From Gemmatimonadota bacterium (GTDB lineage Bacteria > Gemmatimonadota > Gemmatimonadetes > Gemmatimonadales > Gemmatimonadaceae): a DNA stretch of 64,000 nt. The stretch is from contig JAHFCT010000001.1 in NCBI GenBank assembly GCA_023249375.1, positions 88,112 to 152,111 on the forward strand, written 5' to 3'. The position numbers and the translations under genes were made by a program. The notes beneath the pieces are model-generated. The model was not told the DNA's origin. It did not search any database and saw only the letters and a program-made list of their open reading frames with translations. Shown piece by piece: positions 8,093 to 19,253 of the stretch (position 1 is its first letter; every line of letters begins with the position of its first letter).

Positions 8093-9385
8093 CTACCGCG
8101 CGCCAGAGTCCCAACGCGAGATGGCGGCGCCCTTGGCCTGCAGTTCCATCGAGAGGAGGGAAACCGCGGGGGAACGCGCGTCGTCGCGCCGGCCGATCAC
8201 GAACTTGGCCACGAGCGTCAGCGGCGAACCCAGCACATCCGCCGTGCGGGCGGTCGTGCGCGGGATGCGCCACAGGTCGGTGCCATCATACGACATCCCC
8301 GAATCGGGGCTGCACCAGAAATACGGACGCGTGTAGCACGCCACGCTGAGCCGCGCGCCTTCCGCCGCCGAGAACGAACGCGTCGTCGGCAAGCTGATGG
8401 CATCGGCGACGAACTCGACGATCTCGCGGTCCGCGTCGTACTTCACGCCCTTCACGGGGATCGCCACGACGTACGACCGCGAGTTGCGCGCGTAGAAATC
8501 GGCCTCGCGGCGCTGGAACAGGGCAAACGCCTGCGCCACGCGCGCCTGATACTCCGCCGTGCTCTCGTACGGATCGCGGGCGACTTCCGGCATCCTGGCG
8601 TTCGTCATCTCGAGCGCCGACGCAACAAACGCATTCAGCCGCTCAGTGAACTGGGACGGCGTCACCGCCTCCGTCACACCAGCGTCGGGCGTGCCGCCCG
8701 CCGCTCGCGTGCTGGCCAGCGCCACGCCGGTTGACGGCGCGCGCGCCGGCAGCTCCACCACCGTCATTGGCACCGGAGCGCCGGCGGGCGCGCTGCGTCG
8801 GCCCGGACGTTTGTTGATCACCACCTGCTGTCCGGCCGGAGCCGCCGTCTTCGGAGCGGCACCCTTCGGTTCAGCCTTGACGGGCGCTGGCTTGGCTTCG
8901 GCAGGCTTCGCCACCGCTGCCTGCGGGCGCTGCGGCGCCGGGTTCGGAGCCGCTACGACCTGCTTGCCATCCGCCGATTCCATGCAGAACGGCCGGTCGT
9001 TGGCGCCGCCGCTTCCCGGCTGCGACACGACGATCACGCACGACGTCGGCTGCAGCGTCGGATGCGTCGCGTTGGCTGCCCACGAACGCGCCGACGCGTA
9101 CGACATCGTGACACTTGCCCCGCTCGCCGGCGTGAAGCCCAGCGCGCGCAAGTCCGTGGTGAAGGTGCGGTTCTTGTCGTACCAGCCGCGCTGGAGCTCG
9201 GCGAGACGTGAGAGGTCGGCCTTGACCGCCTCACTCACCTTCGCCTTGTCGCCGCCCTGTGCGCTGAGCGCAGCCGTCAATCCGAGGATCGCAACGACGC
9301 CAAGGGCAGCGCGAGCGATGCCGCGCGCCATGCGTGAGCTGCTGCTGCCTCGCGTGTGAATCGACTCGCGGGAGTCACGCGCCAT
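8093..9385 (-). CDS. Secreted pilin-like protein with Ala/Pro linker, unknown function
   Basis: Product of 430 residues. A hydrophobic segment (about 22-43, GVVAILGLTAALSAQ) acts as signal or anchor. It is followed by a segment resembling the globular part of type IV pilin-like proteins (ADLSRLAELQRGWYDKNRTF, then LRALGFTPASG), with cysteines in TSCVIVV and RPFCMES. A long Ala/Pro/Lys linker and a C-terminal domain of about 190 residues I do not recognise complete it. There is no prepilin peptidase site, so it is not a canonical pilin. ATG at 9385 has GGAG ten bases upstream, and ATG at 9331 is an alternative start right at the signal. Confidence 0.65.
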   Translation of the reverse strand: MARDSRESIHTRGSSSSRMARGIARAALGVVAILGLTAALSAQGGDKAKVSEAVKADLSRLAELQRGWYDKNRTFTTDLRALGFTPASGASVTMSYASARSWAANATHPTLQPTSCVIVVSQPGSGGANDRPFCMESADGKQVVAAPNPAPQRPQAAVAKPAEAKPAPVKAEPKGAAPKTAAPAGQQVVINKRPGRRSAPAGAPVPMTVVELPARAPSTGVALASTRAAGGTPDAGVTEAVTPSQFTERLNAFVASALEMTNARMPEVARDPYESTAEYQARVAQAFALFQRREADFYARNSRSYVVAIPVKGVKYDADREIVEFVADAISLPTTRSFSAAEGARLSVACYTRPYFWCSPDSGMSYDGTDLWRIPRTTARTADVLGSPLTLVAKFVIGRRDDARSPAVSLLSMELQAKGAAISRWDSGAR

Positions 9386-9598
9386 ATGAACGGATCTCCA
9401 ACTATAAATGGCGAAGGTGCTGCGGAAGAGTGCGGAAAGCGATGTGGATCGCGACTAATCTGCGCTGGCGCAACGAGTTCCGCAACGTCAGAGAGGGGGT
9501 GCCCCCGCTCGTGAACCCTGCAGGTTGCCGTGCGAGACCCTCGTGCGGCATCTCCAAGCAAGTCCTATACTTGGCACCGGCCTCTTCGAGGATTCTGC

Positions 9599-10456
9599 TT
9601 GCGTCGTTTGCTTCGTCCGTTCCTATTGAGCGCGGTCCGCGCGCTTCGGCTGGCTGCCGGCGGAATGTCCATCGCGCTGGGCTCCATCGCCGGCGCACAG
9701 CAGCCGGCCCTGGGCATTCGCCTGGGCGATATCGCCTGGACCGACGCCGCGCGACTGCTCGACTCGTCCACCGTGATCGTCATTCCGCTCGGGGCGGAGT
9801 CCAAGGAACACGGCCCGCATCTCCGGCTCAAGAACGACTTTCTCGAGGCGACCTACTACGCCGATCGCATCGTCGCGGCGTCACGTGTCGTGCTCGCGCC
9901 AACAATCAACTACTCGTTCTACCCGGCGTTCGTCGAGTATCCGGGGAGCACCACGCTGCGGTTCGAAACAGCGCGCGACATGGTGATCGACATCTGCCGT
10001 TCGCTCGCGCGGTATGGACCCCGCCGCTTCTACATCCTCAATACGGGAGTCAGCACACTGCGCATACTGGGCCCCGCGCGCGACTCGCTCGCCGCCAGCG
10101 GCATCGTGATGCGATTCACCAACGGCGGCCACCGCGCCGACTCGGTGGAGAAAGCCATCGCGCGACAGCCGGGCGGCACGCATGCCGATGAAATGGAGAC
10201 GTCGATGCTGCTCTACATGTATCCGCAGTTCGTCGACATGACCAAAGCCGCGGCCGATTATCACCCCGGCGCCGGCGGCCTGACCCGCGACTCGCTGGTG
10301 GCGGCGCGCGACAACAAGGTCTTCTCACGCACGGGGATCTTCGGCGACGCCACGCTCGCCACGCGCGAGAAGGGGCGGCAGTACGTCGAGGCGCATGTGC
10401 TCGACATTCTTGAGGAGATCGAGGCGCTCAGACGCGCGAGTGTTCCACCGAGATGA
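9599..10456 (+). CDS. Creatininase-family amidohydrolase, exported
   Basis: Product of 285 residues with the creatininase signature PLGAESKEHGPHLRLKNDF and the second conserved block HADEMETSMLLYMYP, which supply metal ligands in creatinine amidohydrolase and its relatives (for example mycofactocin MftE). A signal peptide precedes it (LLRPFLLSAVRALRLAAGG ... AGAQQ), unusual for this mostly cytoplasmic family. I chose TTG at 9599 because AGGA lies six bases upstream and it starts right at the signal peptide. A TATACT box at 9566-9571 may be its -10 element, but I see no good -35. The substrate is unknown, likely a small cyclic or linear amide. Confidence 0.78.
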   Translation: MRRLLRPFLLSAVRALRLAAGGMSIALGSIAGAQQPALGIRLGDIAWTDAARLLDSSTVIVIPLGAESKEHGPHLRLKNDFLEATYYADRIVAASRVVLAPTINYSFYPAFVEYPGSTTLRFETARDMVIDICRSLARYGPRRFYILNTGVSTLRILGPARDSLAASGIVMRFTNGGHRADSVEKAIARQPGGTHADEMETSMLLYMYPQFVDMTKAAADYHPGAGGLTRDSLVAARDNKVFSRTGIFGDATLATREKGRQYVEAHVLDILEEIEALRRASVPPR

Positions 10457-10467
10457 CGGATCTCGTC

Positions 10468-11295
10468 CTACCTCACTCGCCTCTCTTTTCTGCGCAGCAT
10501 CTCGCCCACGGCCTGCCGCGTGCGATCGCGCACTGCATCGGGCCCCTGATCGCGCACGAGCTGCGTCATGTCGCTCGGCGACATGCCCAGCGTGCGCGCG
10601 AGCAGCCGGCGCGCCGAGCGCACGTCGGGCAATGCGGCTAGCCGCCCCTTGAGGCGCGTGCCGCCGCGCACGAGCACCCGTGTCACGACGTTCAGCACCC
10701 GTGCCACATCGACCAGCGTCGATGGCGACACCCCACGCTTCGCGAGCTCCCGGTGCAGGGCGAACCGCGAGTGGTCGTGTTGACGCGACGCCCAGGCCGT
10801 AACCGTCAGGTCAGCGCTGTCTCGCAGCAGCAGGTCCTCGAGAAACGTGTGCAGGCTCGCCGGCACGCTTTGGTGGGCTAGCCGAAGTGCGGCGGCCTTC
10901 TGACGGCAACGGTCGCCGTGCAGGCTCCACGCGGCCACCAGCGCGTCCAGACCCTCGGTATCGGGGCGAATCACGTCCTCCACCAGTCCCGCCTCAATCA
11001 GGGCCGCCGCATCGCTCCAGGCCGCTTCGCGCGAACTCGCCACGATGACGATCGGGACCGGTGCATCACGCATCACATGCCGCAGGCGGGTGGGCAGCCG
11101 ATGGTCGTCGAACGGAGGAGCCCCATGCACGAGAACAAGTCGCGCCGGCCGATGCAATAACGGCAGCAGCTCGTGTTCCGACGACGCGAACGCGACGGGA
11201 GCGTGGGGCGCTACCGCGTCACGAAGGCGCACTTTCATCACCACGTGCTCGGCGAGCACGAGAACCGGGCGTTCGGCTTCCGGTGCCTGGGGCAT
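10468..11295 (-). CDS. Orphan regulator: degenerate receiver plus AraC-like helix-turn-helix
   Basis: Product of 275 residues. The first 125 have the alternating strand/helix pattern of a receiver domain (RPVLVLAEHVV, ARLVLVHGAPP, VPIVIVASS), but the phospho-acceptor aspartate position reads VHGAPPFDD, so phosphorylation is uncertain. The second half resembles an AraC-type DNA-binding domain (LTVTAWASRQHDHSRFALH, then ELAKRGVSPSTLVDVARVL). It is probably a transcription regulator of unknown target. A purine-rich GAGG lies before the ATG. Its 3' end converges with the creatininase gene, 11 bases apart. Confidence 0.55.
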   Translation of the reverse strand: MPQAPEAERPVLVLAEHVVMKVRLRDAVAPHAPVAFASSEHELLPLLHRPARLVLVHGAPPFDDHRLPTRLRHVMRDAPVPIVIVASSREAAWSDAAALIEAGLVEDVIRPDTEGLDALVAAWSLHGDRCRQKAAALRLAHQSVPASLHTFLEDLLLRDSADLTVTAWASRQHDHSRFALHRELAKRGVSPSTLVDVARVLNVVTRVLVRGGTRLKGRLAALPDVRSARRLLARTLGMSPSDMTQLVRDQGPDAVRDRTRQAVGEMLRRKERRVR

Positions 11296-11399
11296 GGACC
11301 TCGCTGCTGAGCCCTGCGTCAGAACAGGGCGGGGACGGTAACCTCGCCGTCCAGCGTCAGATCAGCGTCAAGAAAGGCCCAGCGAGGGGATTGCAGCTC

Positions 11400-11514
11400 T
11401 CGGATCTCGAATCTGGATCCTGGATACGGAACGCGGATGGAGACGCACGATTGACCTGGCCAATCGTAGGTCCCCATCCGCCATCGCCATCCGTTATCAG
11501 CATCCGAGATCCGA
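11400..11514. repeat. 115-bp imperfect palindrome built from ATCCG/GGAT words, after gyrA
   Basis: The outer arms TCGGATCTCG (11400-11409) and CGAGATCCGA (11505-11514) are exact reverse complements. Inside are further complementary pairs: GATACGGA with TCCGTTATC, GCGGATGG with CCATCCGC, and ACGATTG with CAATCGT around a 7-base loop. The whole block could fold into one long hairpin. It begins 4 bases beyond the gyrA stop codon, so it may terminate gyrA transcription or be a REP-like mobile palindrome. I see no gene in 11296-11518. Confidence 0.65.
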
Positions 11515-11518
11515 AACC

Positions 11519-14047
<2,529 letters not shown>

Positions 14048-14092
14048 GTGCGGTGTCAGGGGGGTGGAAAAAGGCCCTCGACCAATCTGGAA

Positions 14093-14121
14093 AATTTACC
14101 GAAACCACCCCGAAAAAGCAA
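14093..14121 (-). promoter_or_regulatory. Sigma-70-type promoter of gyrA
   Basis: On the minus strand, TTGCTT (14121-14116) and TAAATT (14098-14093) are separated by 17 bases, an almost consensus arrangement. The -10 lies about 46 bases upstream of the gyrA ATG. The surrounding stretch is clearly AT-richer than the genes. Confidence 0.7.
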
Positions 14122-14127
14122 TAACAA

Positions 14128-14156
14128 ATTACAGATGTAAGTCGTTGTTCTGTAAT
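14128..14156. promoter_or_regulatory. Inverted repeat upstream of the gyrA promoter, possible operator
   Basis: ATTACAGA (14128-14135) and TCTGTAAT (14149-14156) form perfect 8-base arms around 13 bases, ending 7 bases upstream of the gyrA -35. The placement suits an activator site or a supercoiling-sensitive cruciform; no binding protein is identified. Confidence 0.5.
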
Positions 14157-14198
14157 CGTTTGCATTTGGCGAATCTGAACTTGCCGTCGCCAAGCGTA

Positions 14199-14298
14199 AA
14201 GGGCGCGAATGGGCGCGGAGTTTGCCGAGTCACGCGAGCGAGAAACGGCGGCCCAGTGGGCCCGCCGTTGGCTGTGCTTCGCGACTCTTCGCGCCCTT
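14199..14298. repeat. About 100-bp composite palindrome downstream of the CmpX-like gene
   Basis: The outer arms AGGGCGCGAA (14199-14208) and TTCGCGCCCT (14289-14298) are exact complements. A central hairpin pairs ACGGCGGCCC with GGGCCCGCCGT around AGT, and GAGTC...CGCGAG words pair with CTTCGCGACTC between them. It probably terminates transcription from the gene ending at 14354. A 73-codon minus-strand frame through it (14350-14129) has a signal-like start but is most likely accidental. Together with the gyrA promoter and operator this accounts for the 306-base gap 14048-14353. Confidence 0.55.
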
Positions 14299-14353
14299 CA
14301 GTCGCCGGCGCCGCAGCAAGCGACGCCGCGAGCAGCCATGCCGCCAGCACTCG

Positions 14354-15139
14354 CTAGGCTCCCGGAGGCGGCGTGACGCCACTCGGCGAGGCGCCTGCCT
14401 GGCCAGCCTTGGACGCCGCGCCGTGGGACGCGGTGTCCGACAGCACATCTGCCTCCTCGGCTTCCACCTCACGGTCAATCGCCTCGCGCTCGGCCTTGTA
14501 CCGGTCGTACCACTCGCGCGTGACTTCGCCAGCGAGTTCCCGGTTGCCCAGCCCGAACGAGAGCGACAGCGCGAGCGCGATGGCGCCAAAGATGATCGCA
14601 AACGCGGTGGTCACGATCTCCGTGGCCACGCCCAGCTCCTGCAGCGCCATGAACACGGCGAGCAGCACCACGCCGCCCTTGCCGACCCGCGCCAGTGTCG
14701 GGCCGCCATGCAGCGAACTCGTGCTCGCTCCAATCAGGCCGCCGACGAAATCTCCAAGCACGATGCCGACGATGATGATGACGACCGCGGCCACCACGCT
14801 GGGGATGTAGCCCACGAGTTCACTGAAGAGCGACGCAAGTGAATCGAGGCCAAGCGCGTTGGCCGCCAGCAGCATCGCGCTGAACATCACCAGCCAGAAC
14901 AGCAGGTTGGCGATGGCGAGCGTCGGGTTGAGATGCGTGCCGACGCGATCGAGCGGCACGACGCCGCCCTTCTTCAGCACGTCATTGAGATGCATGCGGC
15001 GAAGGCCGCGCGCCGCTCCCTTCTGCACCAGCTTGGCCAGCAGATAGCCGGCGACGAGCACCACTGCCGCGCCGAAAAGTGCCGGGATGTACTCCCAGAA
15101 CTGGGAGAAGCTTTCCTGAAGACGTTGGACGAAGTTCAC
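14354..15139 (-). CDS. CmpX/MscS-type conserved transmembrane-helix protein
   Basis: Product of 261 residues with about five membrane segments: IPALFGAAVVLVAGYLLAKL, LLFWLVMFSAMLLAANAL, VAAVVIIIVGIVLGDFVGGL, GGVVLLAVFMALQELGV and a last one ending SLSFGLGNRELAGEV. This is the repeated conserved TM helix seen in CmpX-like proteins and in small mechanosensitive channel relatives. The soluble MscS beta-domain is missing, so channel gating by the classical route is not supported. A charged, disordered tail (EAEEADVLSD) follows. It probably sits in the cytoplasmic membrane with a role in envelope stress; the exact function is unknown. Confidence 0.7.
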   Translation of the reverse strand: MNFVQRLQESFSQFWEYIPALFGAAVVLVAGYLLAKLVQKGAARGLRRMHLNDVLKKGGVVPLDRVGTHLNPTLAIANLLFWLVMFSAMLLAANALGLDSLASLFSELVGYIPSVVAAVVIIIVGIVLGDFVGGLIGASTSSLHGGPTLARVGKGGVVLLAVFMALQELGVATEIVTTAFAIIFGAIALALSLSFGLGNRELAGEVTREWYDRYKAEREAIDREVEAEEADVLSDTASHGAASKAGQAGASPSGVTPPPGA

Positions 15140-15170
15140 GGAGCAGGGACTCGGAGAGGGTCACTGTAAT

Positions 15171-16355
15171 CTAGAACGTGAACCTCACGAGCGAATAGGT
15201 GCCCGGCAGGCGCGCCGCCGCGAACGCCAACGATTGCGGCGTGACCGAGAGCCGCTCGGCCAGCCGGCGGCCGGCGTCGGGACGCGCGCCCATCCAGTGC
15301 TCGGCAAGCCAGACACCGCCCGCCGCTCCCGCCGCGCCAAGTCCCGCCGTCGCGGCGTTGAATCGTCCGCTGGCGCCGGCGATGACCGCCACGCCGCCGC
15401 CCATGAGCGCACCAGCGACGCCGGCCATCCCGGTGAGCATTCCCTCGCCGGGTGAGTGATCGATGCGACGCACCAGCAAGCGGTCGCCGATGGCGAGTCC
15501 AGCCAGCGCACCACCGAGTGCCGTGAGAGTGCTTACCTTGTGCCCAGGGTGGCCGTTGGCCACGAAGGCGCTCGCGCCCGCCATGCCGATGAGCGAAGAG
15601 GTCGTCAGGGCGTAGATGTCCCCCTCTGTGACGTTGTAGCGGGCATACATGGCGTACATCGCGCCCAGCTGCATCCCGGCAATGCCGGCGCCGGCGCCAA
15701 CCGCGGCTCGCGTGCGTCCGCCGCCGTAGTTGGCATCGAACGCATACATCGTGCCCATCGCAAGAGCGGCGGCGGCATCGGCGCCGAGGACGACGGCCAT
15801 CGCGCCGCCCGTGCTCAGCCGCCTGCCGAGCGTCAGCGCGCCCGTTGTTCCGAGGATGGAGCCGAGAAAGATGCCGGGCGCGTACTCATTCTTGCCGGTC
15901 ATTGCATACTGCAGCGCCGCGCCGATTACGGCGCCCTGGAGTGGCACGTGCGTGGAAAGCACGTCCATACCATCGGTGATCTGCATGTCGCGCGCGATCT
16001 CGGCGGCAGCGAAGAAGCTCCCACCGGCCATCACGAGATACGCGGCCGTGTACTGCACGCCGCCGTCGGCGACGGTCGCCGCGAACGACGGGCCGTACAG
16101 CGCGAGGCCGTAGAGCGCCTGTTTGCGCACGAACGAGTTGTGGAAGAGGCGCCGCACGGCGCCGACGCCGGTGTCGCGGGCGGGCGGCGGCGGCTGACGG
16201 ACGTCCACCCGCGCCTGCACGCGGGGCGCCGTGTCGGCCGGCGCGCGCACGCGGCGCGCGGAGTCCGCGAGTTCGAGCCGCGGTTTGGGCTGGCCAGCGG
16301 GTGATTGCGCCGCGAGGGGAAGCGCGAGCATCAGCGTGAGCGCGAAAGAACGCAT
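15171..16355 (-). CDS. Exported Gly/Ala-rich multi-span membrane protein, unknown
   Basis: Product of 394 residues. It starts with a signal peptide (MRSFALTLMLALPLAAQ), then about 75 Pro/Arg-rich residues, then a repetitive Gly/Ala/Met-rich region with small-residue helices (GIFLGSILGTTGALTLGRRL, ALAMGTMYAF, AGAGIAGMQLGAMYAMYA, AVIAGA). These resemble glycine-zipper membrane segments. The C-terminus ends in YSLVRFTF, an aromatic end as in many outer membrane proteins. I do not recognise the family. The frame is open 84 codons upstream, but the signal peptide fixes the start at 16355. Confidence 0.55.
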   Translation of the reverse strand: MRSFALTLMLALPLAAQSPAGQPKPRLELADSARRVRAPADTAPRVQARVDVRQPPPPARDTGVGAVRRLFHNSFVRKQALYGLALYGPSFAATVADGGVQYTAAYLVMAGGSFFAAAEIARDMQITDGMDVLSTHVPLQGAVIGAALQYAMTGKNEYAPGIFLGSILGTTGALTLGRRLSTGGAMAVVLGADAAAALAMGTMYAFDANYGGGRTRAAVGAGAGIAGMQLGAMYAMYARYNVTEGDIYALTTSSLIGMAGASAFVANGHPGHKVSTLTALGGALAGLAIGDRLLVRRIDHSPGEGMLTGMAGVAGALMGGGVAVIAGASGRFNAATAGLGAAGAAGGVWLAEHWMGARPDAGRRLAERLSVTPQSLAFAAARLPGTYSLVRFTF

Positions 16356-16459
16356 GCGGAGTCTTTGAGGAGTTTTCCTAAAGACTGTCAGACACGGCGC
16401 TTTGTTTCGCGGTTCCCTCGCCTGCCTTGGTGCGCGCCCCCGCCGGCGGCTGAACGCGC

Positions 16460-16720
16460 CTAGTTGCGCGTCCCGCGCTTCACGTCGAACATCGCCGAGC
16501 GACGGCATCGCGGGCACATGAGCCACTCTCGGCGACGCGCATAGCCGAGTCCGAAACTGCCGCCGCCGATCGCGCGCGCCGTCATCGTCGCGAGGCAGCG
16601 CGGGCACCGCACGGGCGCGCCGGCCGCGAAGGCCTCGCGCAGCACGCGCTGTTCCTCCTCGGTGAACTGCGCCCGCGAGTCGTCAGGCACTGCGTCGTCC
16701 GGCGCCTCGTCGCGTGGCAT
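16460..16720 (-). CDS. Small zinc-ribbon protein
   Basis: Product of 86 residues with two CPRC knuckles (VRCPRCLATM and WLMCPRCRRSAMFD), a likely four-cysteine zinc site. An acidic N-terminus (PRDEAPDDAVPDDSRAQFTE) precedes it. Its ATG shares one base with the stop of the upstream oxidoreductase gene (TGATG), so the two are translationally coupled. The function is unknown; zinc-ribbon proteins of this size often bind nucleic acid or proteins. Confidence 0.7.
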   Translation of the reverse strand: MPRDEAPDDAVPDDSRAQFTEEEQRVLREAFAAGAPVRCPRCLATMTARAIGGGSFGLGYARRREWLMCPRCRRSAMFDVKRGTRN

Positions 16721-17760
16721 CACGCGCCAACCTGGAGGACGACCTTTCCGAATTGCGCTCCCGACTGCAGCCGCTCCATCGCCTCGCGTCCGCGTTCGAG
16801 CGGAAAGACGGAATCCACGGGAAGCGCGAGTCGCCCGGCGACCAGTTCGCCGACGACGGCGTCGAAGTCCGCGTCGCTCCCCATCGTCGAACCCATGATG
16901 GTCCATTGATTCCAGAACAGACGGCGCACGTCGGTCTGCAGCGCGTGCCCCGATGTGCCACCGCACGTCACGAGACGCCCTGCACGCCCGAGTGCGCCGA
17001 GCGACTGCTCCCAGGTGGCGGCGCCGACGCTGTCGATGACCACGTTCACGCCGCGCTTGCCCGTGCGCGCACGCACCTCGCGCCCGACGTCGATGCCCGT
17101 GTGATTGATCACTTCGTCGGCGCCCATCGTACGGGCGCGTTCGAGTTTGGCGTCGGATCCCGAGGTCACCCATACGCGCGCACCGCGCGCCTTCGCAATC
17201 AGCAGCGCCGCCTGCGCCACCGCGCCACCGATGCCCCAGATGAGGACCTCGTCGCCGGCCGTCACGCGGGCCTTTGCGACGAGCATGCGCCAGGCGGTGA
17301 GTGTCGCGAGACCGAAGCTCTGCACCGCAGCCTCGGGAAGACTCGCCGGAACGGAGCGGACGTTCGTCGCCGGTACGACGATCTCTTCCGCGAAGGTCCC
17401 GGGAACATGCTCGCCCAGCACACGGAACTTCACGCACAGCGGATGCTCGCCGGCGCGGCAGTAGTCGCATTGGCGGCAGGAGAGACCGGGGTTCACCACC
17501 ACGCGGTCGCCGACGCGTATGCCGGCAACGCCATCCGACACCTCGGCCACTATCCCCGACGCGTCCGCTCCGATGATCCACGGTGACGTCGCGGCGAATG
17601 TCGGCAGGCCGCGCACCGTCCACAAATCGAGGTGGTTGAGCGGCGCACTCTGCACACGCACGCGCACGAGGCCCGGCGCGTTGAGCGCTGGCGCGGCGAT
17701 GTCAGTCCGAAACTCGACGCAGTCGAGCGAACCGGTGGCAGAGATGGTGAGGGCGCGCAC
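16720..17760 (-). CDS. Zinc-type MDR alcohol dehydrogenase / quinone oxidoreductase family
   Basis: Product of 346 residues, the usual medium-chain dehydrogenase length. The structural zinc loop is [15 protein letters not shown], with Cys95, 98, 101 and 109. The Rossmann motif is [16 protein letters not shown]. The usual catalytic-zinc cysteine near residue 43 is replaced by histidine/leucine (LNHLDLW), so it is more likely a quinone-oxidoreductase-like NADPH enzyme than a classical zinc alcohol dehydrogenase. It is co-transcribed with the zinc-ribbon gene and divergent from the E2 gene. Confidence 0.85.
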   Translation of the reverse strand: MRALTISATGSLDCVEFRTDIAAPALNAPGLVRVRVQSAPLNHLDLWTVRGLPTFAATSPWIIGADASGIVAEVSDGVAGIRVGDRVVVNPGLSCRQCDYCRAGEHPLCVKFRVLGEHVPGTFAEEIVVPATNVRSVPASLPEAAVQSFGLATLTAWRMLVAKARVTAGDEVLIWGIGGAVAQAALLIAKARGARVWVTSGSDAKLERARTMGADEVINHTGIDVGREVRARTGKRGVNVVIDSVGAATWEQSLGALGRAGRLVTCGGTSGHALQTDVRRLFWNQWTIMGSTMGSDADFDAVVGELVAGRLALPVDSVFPLERGREAMERLQSGAQFGKVVLQVGA

Positions 17761-17954
17761 GAGGGGAAAATGGCAGAGGAACGGCGGAAGACCGCCAACG
17801 CACGACGGTGGACGACCGACCGCGGACGACCGATCGACTGAAGCCCGTCGCGACCGAATATATTACGTTGCACAGCGGATTCCGGCGTGCCGCTGCTGCC
17901 GTTTTGCATCCGCTGTGTGCCGCCTGCATTTCCCCTCCATCGCCTGCCCTTCAC

Positions 17955-19202
17955 ATGCTCATCCGCGTTCCCCCCCTTGGCGAATCGATCACCGAAGCCA
18001 CCATCTCGCGCTGGCTCAAGCGCGAAGGCGAGGCGGTGAAGCTGGGCGACACGCTGGTGGAACTTGAGACCGACAAGATCACCGTCGAAGTGCCGGCCGC
18101 AAAAAGCGGTGTGCTCACGCAGCGCGCGAAGCGCGAAGGTGACGTCGTGAAGGTTGACGAGGTGCTGGGAGATCTTGCCGAGGGCGCCGTGGAGGACGTG
18201 GCGGCAGCCCCGGCGGCCGAGGCAGCACCAGTATCGACTCCGACCGCGGCGGCGCCCGCCGCTCCGGCAACCGATGTGCGCGCGGCGCCTAGCGCTGTTC
18301 GGCTCGCGGCGGAATCGGGCATCAACTTGTCGCAGGTGGCAGGCACCGGGCGCGGCGGCGTGGTCAGTAAGCCAGATGTGATTGCCGCGATGAGCGCGCC
18401 AGCGGCGCTTGTGGTTTCGCCCGCTGCGGCGCCGGTGGTGCCGGCATCCGCTCCCGCCCCTGCCCCGTTCGCCACTTCCCCGGTGCCGTCTGCAATTGTC
18501 GCCGGCGTTCGCGAGACCCGCGAGAAGATGTCCACGCGCCGCAAGCGCATCGCCGAGAATCTGCTGCAGGCGCAGCACGCGACGGCGCACCTGACGACGT
18601 TCAACGAGATCGACATGAGCGCGCTGTCGGCGCTCCGTGAACGAATGAAGGAAAAGGTGGAGAAGGAGCACGGCCTCAAGCTCAGCTTCATGCCATTCTT
18701 CGCGAAGGCGGCGTGCCAGGCGCTTAAGGCGTTTCCGACGGTGAACGCGCAGGTGGACGGCGACGCCATTCTCTTCAAGCACTACGTGCACCTCGGCATC
18801 GCCGTGGCCAGTGATGCGGGGCTTGTGGTGCCGAACGTGAAGGACGCCGACCGCAAGGGCATTCTCGAGATTCAGCGCGACATCGCGGCGCTGGCCAAGA
18901 AGGCGCGCGACGGCAAGCTGGCTATGGAAGATCTCATCGGCGGTTCGTTCACGATCACCAATGGCGGTGTCTTCGGCTCGCTCATCTCGACGCCGATCAT
19001 CAACTTCCCGCAAGTTGCCATTCTCGGACTGCACAAGACGCAGGACCGCCCGGTGGCGGTCAACGGGCACGTGGTGATCCGTCCCATGATGTACGTGGCG
19101 CTTTCGTATGATCACCGCGTGATCGACGGCCAGCAGGCCGTGCTCTTCCTCGTGAAAATGAAGGAACTGCTCGAGGATCCAGCGGCGATGCTGATTGATT
19201 GA
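17955..19202 (+). CDS. sucB: Dihydrolipoamide succinyltransferase, E2 of 2-oxoglutarate dehydrogenase
   Basis: Product of 415 residues. The lipoyl domain holds the lipoylated K41 ([13 protein letters not shown]), then an Ala/Pro linker, an E3-binding domain (about 109-146, [19 protein letters not shown]), a second linker and the acyltransferase domain with SYDHRVIDG (H387, D391). The lipoyl start [13 protein letters not shown] is typical of the succinyl-transferring E2. ATG at 17955 begins directly at the lipoyl domain. A TATATT at 17859-17864 may be its -10 box. E3 follows 51 bases downstream; no E1 gene lies nearby. A branched-chain E2 is a less likely alternative. Confidence 0.9.
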   Translation: MLIRVPPLGESITEATISRWLKREGEAVKLGDTLVELETDKITVEVPAAKSGVLTQRAKREGDVVKVDEVLGDLAEGAVEDVAAAPAAEAAPVSTPTAAAPAAPATDVRAAPSAVRLAAESGINLSQVAGTGRGGVVSKPDVIAAMSAPAALVVSPAAAPVVPASAPAPAPFATSPVPSAIVAGVRETREKMSTRRKRIAENLLQAQHATAHLTTFNEIDMSALSALRERMKEKVEKEHGLKLSFMPFFAKAACQALKAFPTVNAQVDGDAILFKHYVHLGIAVASDAGLVVPNVKDADRKGILEIQRDIAALAKKARDGKLAMEDLIGGSFTITNGGVFGSLISTPIINFPQVAILGLHKTQDRPVAVNGHVVIRPMMYVALSYDHRVIDGQQAVLFLVKMKELLEDPAAMLID

Positions 19203-19253
19203 CAGGGATCACGGGTTCCGGAATCGCTTCGGGAATCCTCAACCGCACCAACC

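Noticed and set aside
14129-14350. 73-codon minus-strand frame with a signal-like start
   Set aside because: It lies entirely in a palindromic spacer and has no coding character after the first 20 residues.
16460-17623. 387-codon minus-strand frame over the MDR dehydrogenase
   Set aside because: Only its last 86 codons (the zinc-ribbon gene) are real; the upstream part is an out-of-frame shadow.
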